DNA of 64,000 nucleotides from Myroides sp. NP-2 (GCF_014145665.1 NZ_JACHTD010000003.1:1-64000), one strand, 5' to 3'. Shown: positions 1 to 10,185, counted from the stretch's first letter. Program-made: numbers and translations. Notes: generated from the letters alone by a model not told the origin.

Positions 1-140
1 TCTCTTCTGATTTTTCTCTTCTGATTTTTCTCTTCTGATTTTTCTCTTCTGATTTTTCTCTTCTGATTTTTCTCTTCTGATTTTTCTCTTCTGATTTTTC
101 TCTTCTGATTTTTCTCTTCTGATTTTTCTCTTCTGATTTT
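1..140. repeat. 14-bp tandem repeat, 10 copies
   Basis: Ten perfect head-to-tail copies of TCTCTTCTGATTTT run from the first base of the window, so the array may continue to the left. The unit is pyrimidine-rich on this strand and ends in a T-run. The rest of the spacer to 308 is AT-rich with no gene or clear promoter. No coding sense is apparent because the array has stops in the useful frames. Function unknown; perfect copies suggest recent expansion by slippage. Confidence 0.95.
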
Positions 141-308
141 TTTAACTGAGTTGCTGTTTTGATCTATTATTTGATAAACCTATATTTCATTCCATCAACT
201 TCATTACCTTCTCTTGTCCTTTCAGTGCTCATTTTGTGTGTTTGAGTAAAATTGACTTCCATTAGAACTTAAAAAAACAATACTATTGTGCTTATAATTT
301 TTTTTTGA

Positions 309-1364
309 ATGAGTTTATTATTAATTTATTTATTTTTAGCCTTAACGGTATCTTTCATTTGTTCCATAGCGGAAGCTGTTTTGCTATCTACTCCACTTTC
401 ATTTTTGCATTCCAAAGCAGAGCATCAAGATCCTAAAGCGAAAGCTTTAATACACATGAAAAAAGACATCGACAAACCACTTTCTGCGATTTTGGCTTTA
501 AACACAATTGCTCATACGGTTGGTGCTGCAGGTGTTGGAGCACAAGCTACGGCTGTTTTTGGCGAGGCTTACTTTGGAGTTATTTCTGCTATTTTAACTT
601 TGTGTATATTAGTACTTACTGAAATTATACCAAAGACCTTAGGGGCGAATTATTACAAGACTTTATACGCACCAACGGCGACGGCCATATCGAGTATGGT
701 TGTTCTTTGTTATCCTTTGGTCTTACTTGCTTCATTCCTAACAAGACGCTTGAGTAAAAAACAGCAAGAGTCGAGTATTAGTCGAGAAGAACTATCTAGC
801 TTAGTAAAAATTGGCGAGCAAGAAGGGATTTTTAATGGCAAAGAGACCAAGATTATACAAAATCTAATCAGGCTTAAAGACGTGGCAGTTTCCACCATAC
901 ACACCCCCCGAATTATGATGATTCAAGCGGATGAAGACACGAGGTTGCGCGAATTTTTGAGCAAAAAAGAATTGCTTCATTTTTCTCGAATTCCCATTTA
1001 CAGTGAGCAATCGGAAAACATTGTAGGCTATGTATTGCGCGATACAATTTTTGAACATTTAGCGGCTGACGAATTTGACATTCCTTTAAAAGAGTTTAAA
1101 CGTAATATTCTTCAATTTAACGAGCGAATGAGTGTTGTTGAAGCTTGGAGTAAACTAACGGAGAAACACGAGCACATTGCTATTATCACCAATGAATACG
1201 GGGAAGTTCAAGGTCTTTTGACGCTAGAAGATATTTTAGAAACCCTATTGGGCTTCGAGATTATTGATGAAAAGGACAAGATTGTCGATTTGCGTCAATA
1301 TGCAGAAGACAGATGGAAAAGTAAACAACGCAAGTACCAATTTATAGAGAATAATCAATCGTAA
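309..1364 (+). CDS. CNNM (DUF21) / CBS-domain membrane protein
   Basis: A 351-residue integral membrane protein of the CNNM/CorC-HlyC group, thought to act in Mg2+ or other divalent cation transport. Residues 1-150 contain about four hydrophobic segments typical of the DUF21/CNNM domain, including the family-like run EIIPKTLGANY near residue 105. Residues 175-310 fit a CBS pair; EYGEVQGLLTLEDILE is the characteristic end of the second CBS. The C-terminal CorC_HlyC domain of the longer relatives is absent, so this is the short form. It stands alone, with a long spacer before clpC. Family assignment is firm; substrate is unknown. Confidence 0.88.
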   Translation: MSLLLIYLFLALTVSFICSIAEAVLLSTPLSFLHSKAEHQDPKAKALIHMKKDIDKPLSAILALNTIAHTVGAAGVGAQATAVFGEAYFGVISAILTLCILVLTEIIPKTLGANYYKTLYAPTATAISSMVVLCYPLVLLASFLTRRLSKKQQESSISREELSSLVKIGEQEGIFNGKETKIIQNLIRLKDVAVSTIHTPRIMMIQADEDTRLREFLSKKELLHFSRIPIYSEQSENIVGYVLRDTIFEHLAADEFDIPLKEFKRNILQFNERMSVVEAWSKLTEKHEHIAIITNEYGEVQGLLTLEDILETLLGFEIIDEKDKIVDLRQYAEDRWKSKQRKYQFIENNQS

Positions 1365-1881
1365 TCGCTTTAGTTTGGTCGTCCTTTGTTTGAGGTATAC
1401 CTTATGTTGGCATACAGATCCCTATTCCTATTACTTATTGGTGCTTTTGTCAATTAATACAGTAGGAAGCTAACGACCTATATCTATAATAAGATACGAT
1501 GAGTCTATAGACAAATATATAGCGTCTAATTTTTCAAGTTAAAACAACATCAACCATATCTTGGTGCTGTCCTTATCGAATAGAGTTTACCTTATATTTA
1601 AGCCTAAACACAGCCTTGTAACGGCTATTCATTAATCAACCTTGTTTAAATCATTTTCAAAGTTCTAGATAAGCTTTTGTTTTTCTCCGTTAAAAAGTAA
1701 ACTATTCATATTAAAGTCATTTTGTTCGAATAGTTCCCAAAAAAAACAGACAGTAATATTTTTATTTACCAGTTTTTTTTTGTCAATTAGCATATGACAG
1801 AAGGGCAATAAAAGTGAACTAGGTACGCTTTTTGCCTTTACTATAGATATAGAAACAAATAATCACCTAAATTCAGTTAAT
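1365..1881. other. Intergenic spacer, no gene seen
   Basis: About 517 bases, AT-rich, between the CNNM gene and clpC. I see no RNA gene, no convincing ORF (only a 17-codon ORF at 1403-1456) and no terminator with a long stem. The last 100 bases must hold the clpC promoter, but no clean TAnnTTTG box stands out. Confidence 0.6.
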
Positions 1882-4440
1882 ATGGACGAAAATTTTTCAC
1901 AAGAAATTAAAGATGTTATTTCCTTTAGTAAGGACGAGGCATTGCGTCTAGGTCATGACTTTATAGGAACGGAGCACTTTTTGTTAGCCTTATTGCGAAT
2001 TGAGCAGGGTGAAGCATCAACGATTCTGCAAAATTTAGAGGTGGATATCGACTTTTTAAGACATAAAGTTGAGAACTTAACCCCCTATTCCACTACCAAA
2101 ACAGCTGTAAACGAGAAAGGATCACTATATCTTACAAAACAAGCAGAAAGAGCCTTGCGCTTGACGTATTTAGAAGTAAAAGTATTCAAGAATATTGAGG
2201 TTACTTCGGCTCACTTGTTGCTTTGTATTTTAAAGAACAACGAGGATCCCATCACACAGATCTTGAATAAGATGAATGTGGACTATGAAAATGTAAAAAG
2301 ATACTACGTTGAATTCCTCTCTGACGATCAGAAAGAAGCGAATAGTGAAGACATCTTCCACAGCCCAAAAGCTGAAACTTTTGAAGAATCAGGACAAAAT
2401 GACAGTTCAGCAAACAAGAAGACTGACACTCAAGGGAATTTACCGAATAAGAAGAGTAAGACTCCTGTATTGGACAATTTTGGTCGAGATTTAACAGAGA
2501 TGGCAATTGAAGGCAAGCTCGACCCAGTAGTTGGACGAGAGAAAGAGATTGAGCGCGTATCTCAGATTTTGAGTCGTAGAAAGAAGAACAACCCTTTGCT
2601 TATTGGTGAGCCTGGTGTTGGTAAATCTGCTATTGCAGAAGGTTTAGCCCTTAAAATTGTACAGAAAAAAGTATCTCGTGTTTTGTTTAACAAACGCGTA
2701 GTGACCCTTGATTTAGCGAGTTTAGTGGCGGGGACAAAATACAGAGGACAGTTTGAAGAGCGCATGAAAGCCGTGATGAATGAATTGGAAAAAAATACGG
2801 ATATCATTCTGTTTATAGACGAGATTCATACCATTGTAGGTGCTGGAGGAGCCACAGGTTCACTTGATGCTTCTAATATGTTCAAACCCGCTTTAGCACG
2901 AGGTGAAATTCAGTGTATTGGAGCTACAACCCTTGATGAGTTTAGACAGCACATTGAAAAAGATGGGGCGTTAGAACGCCGTTTCCAAAAAGTATTGGTG
3001 GAGCCTACTTCAGTAGACGAAACAATAACGATATTGCACAACATCAAGGACAAATACGAAAGTCATCACAACGTGAGTTATACGGATGAGGCAATTGATG
3101 CCTGCGTAAAGTTAACCAACCGCTATATGACGGATCGCTTCTTGCCAGACAAAGCTATTGATGCTTTGGATGAAGTTGGATCACGTGTACACATCACTAA
3201 CATTCACGTTCCTCAAAATATTCTAAGCTTGGAGCAAGAATTAGAAGAAGTACGCGAGAGTAAAAACGAAATGGTACAAAAGCAGAAGTACGAAGAAGCA
3301 GCTAACCTTAGAGATAAAGAAAAAAACATCGAAAAAGAGTTAGAGATCGCACAAGAAGCTTGGGAAAAAGATGTAAAAAACAATCGCATTGTCATTACTG
3401 AAGACGATGTTGCGGATGTGGTATCGATGATGACGGGTATACCAGTGAATCGAATTGCCGAAAAGGAAATCAATAAACTAGCCAATCTTCCTTCCATTAT
3501 TAAAGGTAAAGTAATTGGTCAAGATGAAGCAGTCGGAAAAATTGCCAAGGCAATTCAGCGCAATAGAGCGGGATTGAAAGATCCGAACAAGCCGATTGGA
3601 TCGTTTATTTTCTTGGGACAAACGGGAGTTGGTAAGACACAGCTAGCCAAAGTAATTGCCAAGGAGCTCTTTGATTCAGAAGATGCGTTAATTCGTATTG
3701 ACATGAGTGAGTACATGGAGAAATTTGCGCTTTCTCGTTTAATTGGAGCACCTCCAGGATATGTGGGTTATGAAGAAGGAGGGCAATTGACGGAAAAAAT
3801 CCGCAGAAAGCCCTACAGTGTAATCTTATTTGATGAAATTGAGAAGGCACACCCTGATATTTTCAATATGCTTTTACAAGTACTTGATGACGGACACCTA
3901 ACCGACAGTTTAGGCCGCAAGGTTGACTTTAGAAACACCATCATTGTGATGACCTCTAATATTGGAGTACGCCAATTGAAAGATTTTGGACAAGGGGTTG
4001 GTTTCGGTACACAAGCGCGTAAAGAACAATCGGATCAACACAGTAAGTCAGTGATTGAAACTGCGTTGAAAAAAGCGTTTGCTCCTGAATTCTTGAATCG
4101 AATTGACGACATTGTAGTATTTAATTCTTTAGAGAAAGAGCACATTCATTCGATTATCGACATTGAATTGGCCAAATTATTCCAACGCATTGATGATTTA
4201 GGATACAAATTAATCCTCACTGACAAGGCGAAGAATTTCATTGCTGACAAAGGCTTTGACAAGCAATATGGGGCTCGTCCATTAAAACGAGCGATTCAAA
4301 AATACATTGAAGACCCTATTGCGGAAGAAATTGTAAATTCGAAGTTAACCGTTGGCGATACCATAACCTTGGATGCGCCAAAAGAAGAAAATGGAGAAGT
4401 TTTAACGATTAAAATAAAAACAAAAAAACCTGCTAATTAG
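1882..4440 (+). CDS. clpC: ATP-dependent Clp protease ATP-binding subunit ClpC
   Basis: 852-residue class I HSP100 unfoldase that feeds substrates to ClpP. The N-terminal double Clp_N repeat spans residues 1-150. The first AAA+ module has Walker [13 protein letters not shown] near residue 241 and Walker B-like [14 protein letters not shown]-type coiled linker ([20 protein letters not shown]) lies around 445-480, and the second AAA+ has Walker [13 protein letters not shown] near 578. The short UVR middle region distinguishes ClpC from ClpB. The run GVGFGT near 710 is the expected ClpP-docking loop. Length matches the family. The last codons form part of the downstream terminator stem. Confidence 0.97.
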   Translation: MDENFSQEIKDVISFSKDEALRLGHDFIGTEHFLLALLRIEQGEASTILQNLEVDIDFLRHKVENLTPYSTTKTAVNEKGSLYLTKQAERALRLTYLEVKVFKNIEVTSAHLLLCILKNNEDPITQILNKMNVDYENVKRYYVEFLSDDQKEANSEDIFHSPKAETFEESGQNDSSANKKTDTQGNLPNKKSKTPVLDNFGRDLTEMAIEGKLDPVVGREKEIERVSQILSRRKKNNPLLIGEPGVGKSAIAEGLALKIVQKKVSRVLFNKRVVTLDLASLVAGTKYRGQFEERMKAVMNELEKNTDIILFIDEIHTIVGAGGATGSLDASNMFKPALARGEIQCIGATTLDEFRQHIEKDGALERRFQKVLVEPTSVDETITILHNIKDKYESHHNVSYTDEAIDACVKLTNRYMTDRFLPDKAIDALDEVGSRVHITNIHVPQNILSLEQELEEVRESKNEMVQKQKYEEAANLRDKEKNIEKELEIAQEAWEKDVKNNRIVITEDDVADVVSMMTGIPVNRIAEKEINKLANLPSIIKGKVIGQDEAVGKIAKAIQRNRAGLKDPNKPIGSFIFLGQTGVGKTQLAKVIAKELFDSEDALIRIDMSEYMEKFALSRLIGAPPGYVGYEEGGQLTEKIRRKPYSVILFDEIEKAHPDIFNMLLQVLDDGHLTDSLGRKVDFRNTIIVMTSNIGVRQLKDFGQGVGFGTQARKEQSDQHSKSVIETALKKAFAPEFLNRIDDIVVFNSLEKEHIHSIIDIELAKLFQRIDDLGYKLILTDKAKNFIADKGFDKQYGARPLKRAIQKYIEDPIAEEIVNSKLTVGDTITLDAPKEENGEVLTIKIKTKKPAN

Positions 4441-4450
4441 CAGGTTTTTT
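4423..4450 (+). terminator. Rho-independent terminator of clpC
   Basis: A perfect 12-bp stem (4423-4434 with 4439-4450, loop AATT) whose right arm ends in T6. The clpC stop codon TAG lies inside the hairpin. Confidence 0.85.
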
Positions 4451-4556
4451 CTTTTTATTCCTAGAGGTAGAGGCACTAAAGCTTTCTTGCTTGTTATATA
4501 AACGTTATTATTAAATTTTTTATCTTTATTCAATAATACTAATTACTTTAAAGTAG

Positions 4557-4564
4557 TACTTTCG
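4557..4564 (+). promoter_or_regulatory. Likely -7 box for rimK
   Basis: TACTTTCG, one base off the Bacteroidota TAnnTTTG consensus, lies 20 bases before the rimK start. Confidence 0.4.
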
Positions 4565-4584
4565 CATTTGAATAATTAAATATA

Positions 4585-5949
4585 ATGGTAGATAAACTCA
4601 TTGTAGGTAGTGAAGAATGGTGTTCTTTCTCTACATTAAATATCCCAGCAATTAAAGCCCGTGTTGATTCTGGAGCAAAGACTTCTGCATTACATGCCGT
4701 AAACATTAGCGCATTTGAAAAAGACGGAGAGAAATGGGTCAAGTTTGATGTAAATCCGTTGCAAAATAATGGCAAGACCATTATACATTGCGAAGCCAAA
4801 ATGGTGGATAAAAGAATTGTCAAGAGTTCTAGTGGATCTAGAGAGTCTCGCTATGTAATCAAAACCACCCTTGTATTGGGTGAAGCTTCTTGGGATATTG
4901 AATTAACCCTTACCAATCGAGATTCCATGGGATATCGCATGCTATTGGGAAGAGAAGCGATGGGCGGTCGTATTTTAGTAGATCCTGAAAAGCACTTTTT
5001 ACTTGGTCAACCGACAGTAGAAAAATTAGACGAATATTACAACAAGCCCAAAGAAGCTAAAAACGGCTTGCGCATTGGGTTATTAGCGAGTAATCCTGAC
5101 TTATACAGCAATCAACGCATCATTGAAGCGGGAGAATTGAGAGGACATGAAATGCACTTCTTAAATCTGAAATACTGCTATATGAAATTGGATGCGAATC
5201 AACCTGAAATTCACTATAGAGGTGGACGCGTATTAAATGATTTTGACGCTGTAATACCTCGTATACGCCCGAGTATGACGTATTATGGATGCGCCTTAAC
5301 CCGTCATTTTGAATCTTTAAAAGTATATAGTTTAAACAGTGCAGCAGCTATTGCTCAGTCACGTGACAAACTGTTTTCCCTTCAGCTGTTATTAAATCAC
5401 GGGATTGACATTCCGACTACGGGATTTGCCAATTCTCCTTTGGACACGAACGACTTGATAAAGATGGTTGGTGGTAGTCCGCTTATTGTCAAATTATTAG
5501 AAGGAACACAGGGAAAAGGGGTCGTATTAGCAGAAACTAAAAAAGCCGCTGAGAGTGTTATTAATGCATTTAAGAGTTTAAATGCCAACATCTTAGTTCA
5601 GGAATTCATCAAAGAGGCTAACGGAAAAGACATTCGCTGTTTTGTGGTGGATGGCAAAGTAGTTGCGGCGATACAACGCGAGGCTGTTCCTGGCGAATTT
5701 AGAGCGAATATTCACTTGGGTGGTACCGCATCGATCATCAAGGTAACGCCTGAAGAAAAACGCATTGCAATACGCGCTGCTAAAGCAATGAATTTAAAAG
5801 TAGCAGGGGTAGATATTATCCGCTCAGCTAAAGGTCCTTTGTTGTTAGAAGTAAACTCCTCTCCTGGTTTAGAGGGAATCGAAGGAGCGACAAATAAAGA
5901 CATTGCCTCTGAAATGATTAAAGCAATTGAAAAACAAGTTAAATGGTAA
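4585..5949 (+). CDS. rimK: RimK ATP-grasp ligase fused to retropepsin-like (DUF785) domain
   Basis: 454-residue bimodular protein. Residues 1-150 match the RimB/DUF785 retropepsin-like fold, with the conserved aspartate motif [14 protein letters not shown]. Residues 155-454 are an ATP-grasp ligase of the RimK family, which adds glutamates to the C-terminus of ribosomal protein S6. The ATP-grasp part shows [12 protein letters not shown] (ATP-binding loop), [14 protein letters not shown] (Mg-binding ENSSPG-type motif) and the RimK-type [11 protein letters not shown]. In Proteobacteria the two functions are usually encoded by separate genes. The start is the first ATG after a promoter-like box; the gene looks monocistronic. 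Confidence 0.88.
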   Translation: MVDKLIVGSEEWCSFSTLNIPAIKARVDSGAKTSALHAVNISAFEKDGEKWVKFDVNPLQNNGKTIIHCEAKMVDKRIVKSSSGSRESRYVIKTTLVLGEASWDIELTLTNRDSMGYRMLLGREAMGGRILVDPEKHFLLGQPTVEKLDEYYNKPKEAKNGLRIGLLASNPDLYSNQRIIEAGELRGHEMHFLNLKYCYMKLDANQPEIHYRGGRVLNDFDAVIPRIRPSMTYYGCALTRHFESLKVYSLNSAAAIAQSRDKLFSLQLLLNHGIDIPTTGFANSPLDTNDLIKMVGGSPLIVKLLEGTQGKGVVLAETKKAAESVINAFKSLNANILVQEFIKEANGKDIRCFVVDGKVVAAIQREAVPGEFRANIHLGGTASIIKVTPEEKRIAIRAAKAMNLKVAGVDIIRSAKGPLLLEVNSSPGLEGIEGATNKDIASEMIKAIEKQVKW

Positions 5950-6003
5950 AGAAATAGCGCCCTGCTATTTCTTTTCCTTCATCATCTAAATTTTCTTGTA
6001 TTT

Positions 6004-7146
6004 ATGAACCCATCAACGTCTGGCTGGATAAAAAAATACTTCGCAGAACAGGATAAGTATGCGATATTTCAAGCGACTACACCTACTGAATTAGCTCATG
6101 AAATTAGGGCGATTGGTTTTAGTTTCGGCAAAATAAACAGCCGTGCACTTCCAGAGATCTACACGACTTTTAACTATACCCAAGAGGAATTAGCGAAAAT
6201 TTGTTTTTTACAACTGTTGGAGAAAATTTACTTTTTCCAATACCCTACTCATACAACAGACGAATTTGTAGGCTGTTTACTCGACTTTTACCAGCTTTTT
6301 GTCCCGCATAAAACCAATTTCTTTACGAGTTTATTTGAAGATAAGCACACCTATGCCCGATTGGAACACTTGTTTGCCATTAAGTGGAAAGAGAGTTTCT
6401 TTTCTCAATCAAAAAGCAACAATATTGTGCTTAATTTATTGGTGTTGTCTATCTATTTCTTGACGTTTGAAACACATTTAGCAGGAAAGATACACCCGAA
6501 TTTATATCATGTATATATTGAAGATCTCATTCAAGAAATTTTAAATCACACTCAACACCAGACGGCGGACCTTCATTTGGTGGACGGATCCAATGACTTT
6601 GCTACGGAGGAAATTATGGAGGTACAGTCCTCCTATTTAGAGTCGAGCTTACTGTTGGATATTGTAATGTGTAGTTCGTGGAATAACGAGACTAAATCGC
6701 TTCATTTGCCCGATTTTTCGGTTGCTCCTTTTGAGCGTTTATCCTTTTCCCCTGAGCAAATCGAGGATAGCAGCAGCTGTTTTATGCTTTTTGTACAGCA
6801 AAACGACTACAACTACCACTATTTGAAATCGACGAATTTGTTCAACAATATGATCAACAATTCGACGAATTACGTGGAATTTTTAGTGGGAAGAAACAAA
6901 GGGCGTATTCTAAAAGAACTTCAGAAAAACAAACAGTTGATGCAGTTATTAATGGACTCTACGCATCGTAGTTTAGATAGTCAAGAAAAGAAATTGATCA
7001 AAAAGCAAACCTTAGAGGTTATCAAAACAATTCCTTCTCTTGCTATATTTATGTTACCCGGAGGTACTATTTTATTACCAATAATTTTAAAATTTATTCC
7101 TTCTCTCCTACCTTCTTCCTTTAACGAGAATTTGGATGAGGATTAG
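6004..7146 (+). CDS. LETM1-like protein
   Basis: 380-residue protein. The C-terminal 60 residues (about 320-372) carry a LETM1-like signature: KKQTLEVIKTIPSLAIFMLP followed by a GG loop, a hydrophobic stretch and FIPSLLPSSF. In mitochondrial LETM1 this follows a membrane segment and is linked to K+/Ca2+ homeostasis and ribosome binding; bacterial relatives are poorly studied. The first 310 residues are mostly helical with no motif I recognise. There is no signal peptide. The stop codon overlaps the end of the convergent carbonic anhydrase gene by four bases. Domain call is good; role is unknown. Confidence 0.72.
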   Translation: MNPSTSGWIKKYFAEQDKYAIFQATTPTELAHEIRAIGFSFGKINSRALPEIYTTFNYTQEELAKICFLQLLEKIYFFQYPTHTTDEFVGCLLDFYQLFVPHKTNFFTSLFEDKHTYARLEHLFAIKWKESFFSQSKSNNIVLNLLVLSIYFLTFETHLAGKIHPNLYHVYIEDLIQEILNHTQHQTADLHLVDGSNDFATEEIMEVQSSYLESSLLLDIVMCSSWNNETKSLHLPDFSVAPFERLSFSPEQIEDSSSCFMLFVQQNDYNYHYLKSTNLFNNMINNSTNYVEFLVGRNKGRILKELQKNKQLMQLLMDSTHRSLDSQEKKLIKKQTLEVIKTIPSLAIFMLPGGTILLPIILKFIPSLLPSSFNENLDED

Positions 7147-7793
7147 ATTTTTCTAAAGCGCAGTTGATAGACTTCGTCAAGGTCTTGATTACTTGTCACA
7201 TTCACCTCTAGATCAGTAACATAACCCGAATTCAATCCATATACCCATCCGTGTATACTCAGGTCTTGATTACGTGCCCAAGCGCCTTGAACAATAGATG
7301 TTTTAGCTAAGTCGTACACTTGTTCTTGCACATTGAGTTCGACAAAGCGATTGAAACGCGCAGTGGTATCGTCAATGCTGTCTAATTCGACGTTGTGCAA
7401 GCGGTACACGGTTTTAATGTGTCGGATCCAGTTGTCAATCAATCCGTAGGATTCATTTTTCATAGCGGCTTCCACTCCACCACATCCGTAGTGTCCGCAG
7501 ACGATTATATTGGTTACTTTTAGGATATTTACGGCGTAATCTAATACGCTTAGCATATTCATATCCGAGTGAATCACCATATTGGCGATATTTCGGTGTA
7601 CGAATACATCGCCTGGTTCTGCGCCGATAATCTCATTAGCTGGTACGCGGCTATCCGAACACCCAATCCATAAAACAGGCGGGGTTTGCTTGTGGCATAA
7701 ACGCTTGAAATACTCAGGATTAATGGCTAGTTTTTCTTCTACCCAAGCTTTGTTATTTTCTAATATCTTTTTATAAAATTCGTTGTGTTTCAA
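7143..7793 (-). CDS. can: Beta-carbonic anhydrase (Can type)
   Basis: 216-residue beta carbonic anhydrase interconverting CO2 and bicarbonate in the cytoplasm. The zinc ligands and catalytic dyad are visible as CSDSRVPA (Cys, Asp-Arg dyad) and GHYGCGGV (His and Cys ligands). NIANMVIHSDMNMLSVLDYA is typical of the Can/CynT clade. It is the second gene of a two-gene minus-strand unit, 11 bases behind another beta carbonic anhydrase. No signal peptide. Length is normal for the family. Confidence 0.93.
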   Translation of the reverse strand: MKHNEFYKKILENNKAWVEEKLAINPEYFKRLCHKQTPPVLWIGCSDSRVPANEIIGAEPGDVFVHRNIANMVIHSDMNMLSVLDYAVNILKVTNIIVCGHYGCGGVEAAMKNESYGLIDNWIRHIKTVYRLHNVELDSIDDTTARFNRFVELNVQEQVYDLAKTSIVQGAWARNQDLSIHGWVYGLNSGYVTDLEVNVTSNQDLDEVYQLRFRKI

Positions 7794-7804
7794 CCCTATA
7801 GTTT

Positions 7805-8443
7805 TTATTCAACAAACATTTCTTTTACGAAATCTACTTCTCCTGTCTCCACTTTGTAAAAAGCACCTACGATACCAATTTCTCCTTTTTCATACATTTC
7901 ACAAAGAACTGTACTTTTGGTTAAAATGTGGTTGATGGTGTATTCGACATTGTAAAACGCGACCATATCTACCCCTTCTTTTGATTTGATATCTAAGTCA
8001 GGATAGTATTTTTTCACGTGTTCAACAGCTGGATCCACTTTGGCTAACAAATTGCTTAGGTGACCTAATTTAACGTCTTTACACGCACCTGTAATGGCAC
8101 CACAATGTGAATGTCCCAAAACCATAATCAATTTAGAGCCTGCGAGCTTACAAGCAAATTCCATCGAACCGATGATATCTTCATTCAACACATTTCCTGC
8201 GATTCGCGTGCTAAACACATCCCCTAATCCTTGATCAAAGATCAATTCTGCCGAAGTTCTGCTGTCAATACAGCTCAAAATAATTGCAAAAGGGAATTGG
8301 CTTTCTTTCGTTTCGTTTACTTGTTCTAGTAAATTCGCATGTGATTTTAGGTTTTCTACAAAGCGCTTGTTTCCTTCCTTTAAAAAAGACAGCGCCATTT
8401 GCGGAGTCATTGACTTTTGATCGTCTATATTATGTAGTCTCAT
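7805..8443 (-). CDS. Beta-carbonic anhydrase, second paralogue
   Basis: 212 residues from the ATG at 8443. Zinc-site motifs are CIDSRTS and GHSHCGAI, so all three ligands and the Asp-Arg dyad are kept, but the protein is clearly diverged from its downstream neighbour and belongs to another beta clade (AGNVLNEDIIGSMEFA). An in-frame ATG at 8518 would add 25 residues, but a perfect -7 box (TACATTTG on the minus strand, 8477-8484) lies inside that extension, so I prefer 8443. It is probably co-transcribed with the downstream carbonic anhydrase gene. A cytoplasmic location is likely. Confidence 0.9.
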   Translation of the reverse strand: MRLHNIDDQKSMTPQMALSFLKEGNKRFVENLKSHANLLEQVNETKESQFPFAIILSCIDSRTSAELIFDQGLGDVFSTRIAGNVLNEDIIGSMEFACKLAGSKLIMVLGHSHCGAITGACKDVKLGHLSNLLAKVDPAVEHVKKYYPDLDIKSKEGVDMVAFYNVEYTINHILTKSTVLCEMYEKGEIGIVGAFYKVETGEVDFVKEMFVE

Positions 8444-8476
8444 TTTTACGCGATTAATACGATAATAATTTCGAAA

Positions 8477-8484
8477 CAAATGTA
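8477..8484 (-). promoter_or_regulatory. -7 promoter box for the carbonic anhydrase pair
   Basis: TACATTTG on the minus strand is a perfect TAnnTTTG box, 33 bases before the preferred start at 8443. Confidence 0.55.
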
Positions 8485-8698
8485 ACCAAAAATGGCTTTT
8501 AAAATATAAATAAAGCAATATTCCTCTATATTTTTATCGATTTAAAAAAAACATAACACTTTTTAAGTAATTAATACGCGAGTATGTTTCATATCTGATT
8601 GGTATAAAGGTATATTTCCTCTGGAATAGTAGAAATCACATAATCGTTAAGGAGAATATAAAAAAGGATAAAATTTGTTCAGATTAAAAAATAGTTGA

Positions 8699-8706
8699 TA
8701 CATTTG
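8699..8706 (+). promoter_or_regulatory. -7 promoter box for the metK leader
   Basis: TACATTTG, a perfect TAnnTTTG box, with a TTG about 21 bases upstream (8675-8677). It predicts a transcript starting near 8713, just ahead of the riboswitch. Confidence 0.6.
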
Positions 8707-8719
8707 CAAAGAATTTCAT

Positions 8720-8770
8720 AGGAGGAAAAATTTGAACTGATTGCAACCTCGGTAAAAAATGCTAAAGCAG
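8720..8770 (+). ncRNA. SAM-II-like riboswitch upstream of metK
   Basis: The leader reads like the SAM-II aptamer. A short P1 stem (GAGG 8722-8725 with CCTC 8747-8750) closes an A/U-rich loop containing ATTTGAACTGATTGCAA, matching the conserved ATTTAAC..ATTGCA pattern. It is followed by TAAAAAATGCTAAAGC, matching the conserved 3' pseudoknot strand ending in GCTAAA. Position supports it: it lies between a promoter box and the S-adenosylmethionine synthetase gene. SAM-II is known from alphaproteobacteria and Bacteroidota. The assignment is from remembered consensus, not a covariance search. Confidence 0.75.
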
Positions 8771-8807
8771 AATATATTGTATCTTCACTTTAGCCATTTC
8801 CTCTTTT
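8758..8807 (+). promoter_or_regulatory. Alternative hairpin after the SAM aptamer
   Basis: AATGCTAAAG (8758-8767), part of the aptamer 3' strand, can pair with CTTTAGCCATT (8788-8798) with one bulged C, followed by a T-rich tract. This stem and the ligand-bound aptamer cannot form together, so it is a candidate expression platform. The direction of control is not obvious from the sequence. Confidence 0.45.
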
Positions 8808-8832
8808 TTAAACATTTTAAAAAACATACAAT

Positions 8833-10125
8833 ATGGCTTATTACTTCACATCGGAATCTGTAAGTGAAGGACATCCTGATAAAATTGCAGATCAAATTTC
8901 AGATGCTTTAATTGACAATTTCTTGGCTTTTGATTTAGAATCGAAAGTAGCATGTGAGACATTAGTAACTACAGGGCAGGTAATTCTTGCTGGAGAGGTA
9001 AAATCAAAAACGTATTTAGACGTACAACAGATTGCTCGTGATGTCATCAACAAGATTGGTTACACGAAGAGTGAGTATATGTTCGACGGCAATTCGTGTG
9101 GTATTTTATCTGCTATACACGAACAATCGGCAGAGATCAGTCAAGGAGTTGAACGCGCGAGCAAGGAAGACCAAGGCGCAGGAGACCAAGGGATGATGTT
9201 TGGTTATGCTACGACAGAAACGGAGGATTATATGCCTTTAGCGTTGGATTTATCGCATAAATTACTACAAGAATTAGCGGTTATCCGCAGAGAAAATAAA
9301 GAAGTAACCTATTTGCGTCCAGATGCAAAGAGTCAGGTTACCTTAGAATACAACGACGACAACAAGCCTGTGCGCATTGTAACAATTGTATTATCGACAC
9401 AACACGATGATTTCATTCCAGCAGAAAACGCGACTGCGGAGGCGAAAGCGAAAGCAGAGGCTGCCATGCAAGCGCAAATCAAGAAAGATATCATTGAGGT
9501 ATTAATTCCTCGTGTATTGTTGAAATACCCTCAATACAACTACCTATTTGAATCCAAAGAGGAGATTGAATTTTTAATCAACCCTACGGGAGTGTTCATC
9601 ATTGGAGGGCCTCACGGAGATACAGGATTAACAGGAAGAAAGATCATCGTGGATACATATGGTGGAAAAGGCGCGCATGGTGGAGGTGCTTTTTCTGGAA
9701 AAGATCCTAGTAAAGTGGACCGAAGTGCAGCATATGCCACACGTCACATTGCTAAAAACCTTGTTGCTGCTGGTGTAGCTGAAGAGGTGTTAGTTCAAGT
9801 ATCCTATGCGATTGGAATTGCTAAACCTACGGGAATTTACGTAAACACATACGGAACGTCAAAAGTAAACCTATCAGATGGTGAGATTGCGAAAAAAGTA
9901 AATGAATTATTCGATTTACGTCCGTACTTCATTGAAACGAGTTTAAAGTTGAGAAATCCAATTTACAGCGAAACAGCTGCTTATGGACATATGGGGCGCA
10001 AACCGCAGGTAGTAACCAAAACGTTCACACGACCTGGTGGAGAGACAAAACAAGTAGAAGTTGAGTTGTTCACATGGGAAAAATTAGACCGTGTAGCTGA
10101 CATTCAACAAGCTTTTAATCTATAG
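8833..10125 (+). CDS. metK: S-adenosylmethionine synthetase
   Basis: 430-residue methionine adenosyltransferase making SAM from methionine and ATP. Family signatures are present: [19 protein letters not shown] at the N-terminus (ATP and metal site), the hexapeptide-type [12 protein letters not shown] near residue 118, and the glycine-rich loop [20 protein letters not shown] near 285. Length matches Bacteroidota MetK, which are longer than the 384-residue E. coli enzyme. It is monocistronic, preceded by a SAM-II-like riboswitch and followed by a strong terminator, which fits feedback control by its own product. Confidence 0.98.
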   Translation: MAYYFTSESVSEGHPDKIADQISDALIDNFLAFDLESKVACETLVTTGQVILAGEVKSKTYLDVQQIARDVINKIGYTKSEYMFDGNSCGILSAIHEQSAEISQGVERASKEDQGAGDQGMMFGYATTETEDYMPLALDLSHKLLQELAVIRRENKEVTYLRPDAKSQVTLEYNDDNKPVRIVTIVLSTQHDDFIPAENATAEAKAKAEAAMQAQIKKDIIEVLIPRVLLKYPQYNYLFESKEEIEFLINPTGVFIIGGPHGDTGLTGRKIIVDTYGGKGAHGGGAFSGKDPSKVDRSAAYATRHIAKNLVAAGVAEEVLVQVSYAIGIAKPTGIYVNTYGTSKVNLSDGEIAKKVNELFDLRPYFIETSLKLRNPIYSETAAYGHMGRKPQVVTKTFTRPGGETKQVEVELFTWEKLDRVADIQQAFNL

Positions 10126-10147
10126 TTTCCAATTGGAATACACAAAC

Positions 10148-10185
10148 AAAAAGACGCTTAACCACCACAGGTTAAGCGTCTTTTT
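10148..10185 (+). terminator. Terminator of metK
   Basis: 16-bp stem (10148-10163 with 10170-10185), loop ACCACA, ending in T6. A-run on the left arm makes it potentially bidirectional. Confidence 0.85.

Noticed and set aside
1403..1456. 17-codon ORF resembling a signal peptide
   Set aside because: Too short and without supporting context.
8444..8518. 25-residue N-terminal extension of the second carbonic anhydrase
   Set aside because: A perfect promoter -7 box lies within it and the family starts near MRLHN.
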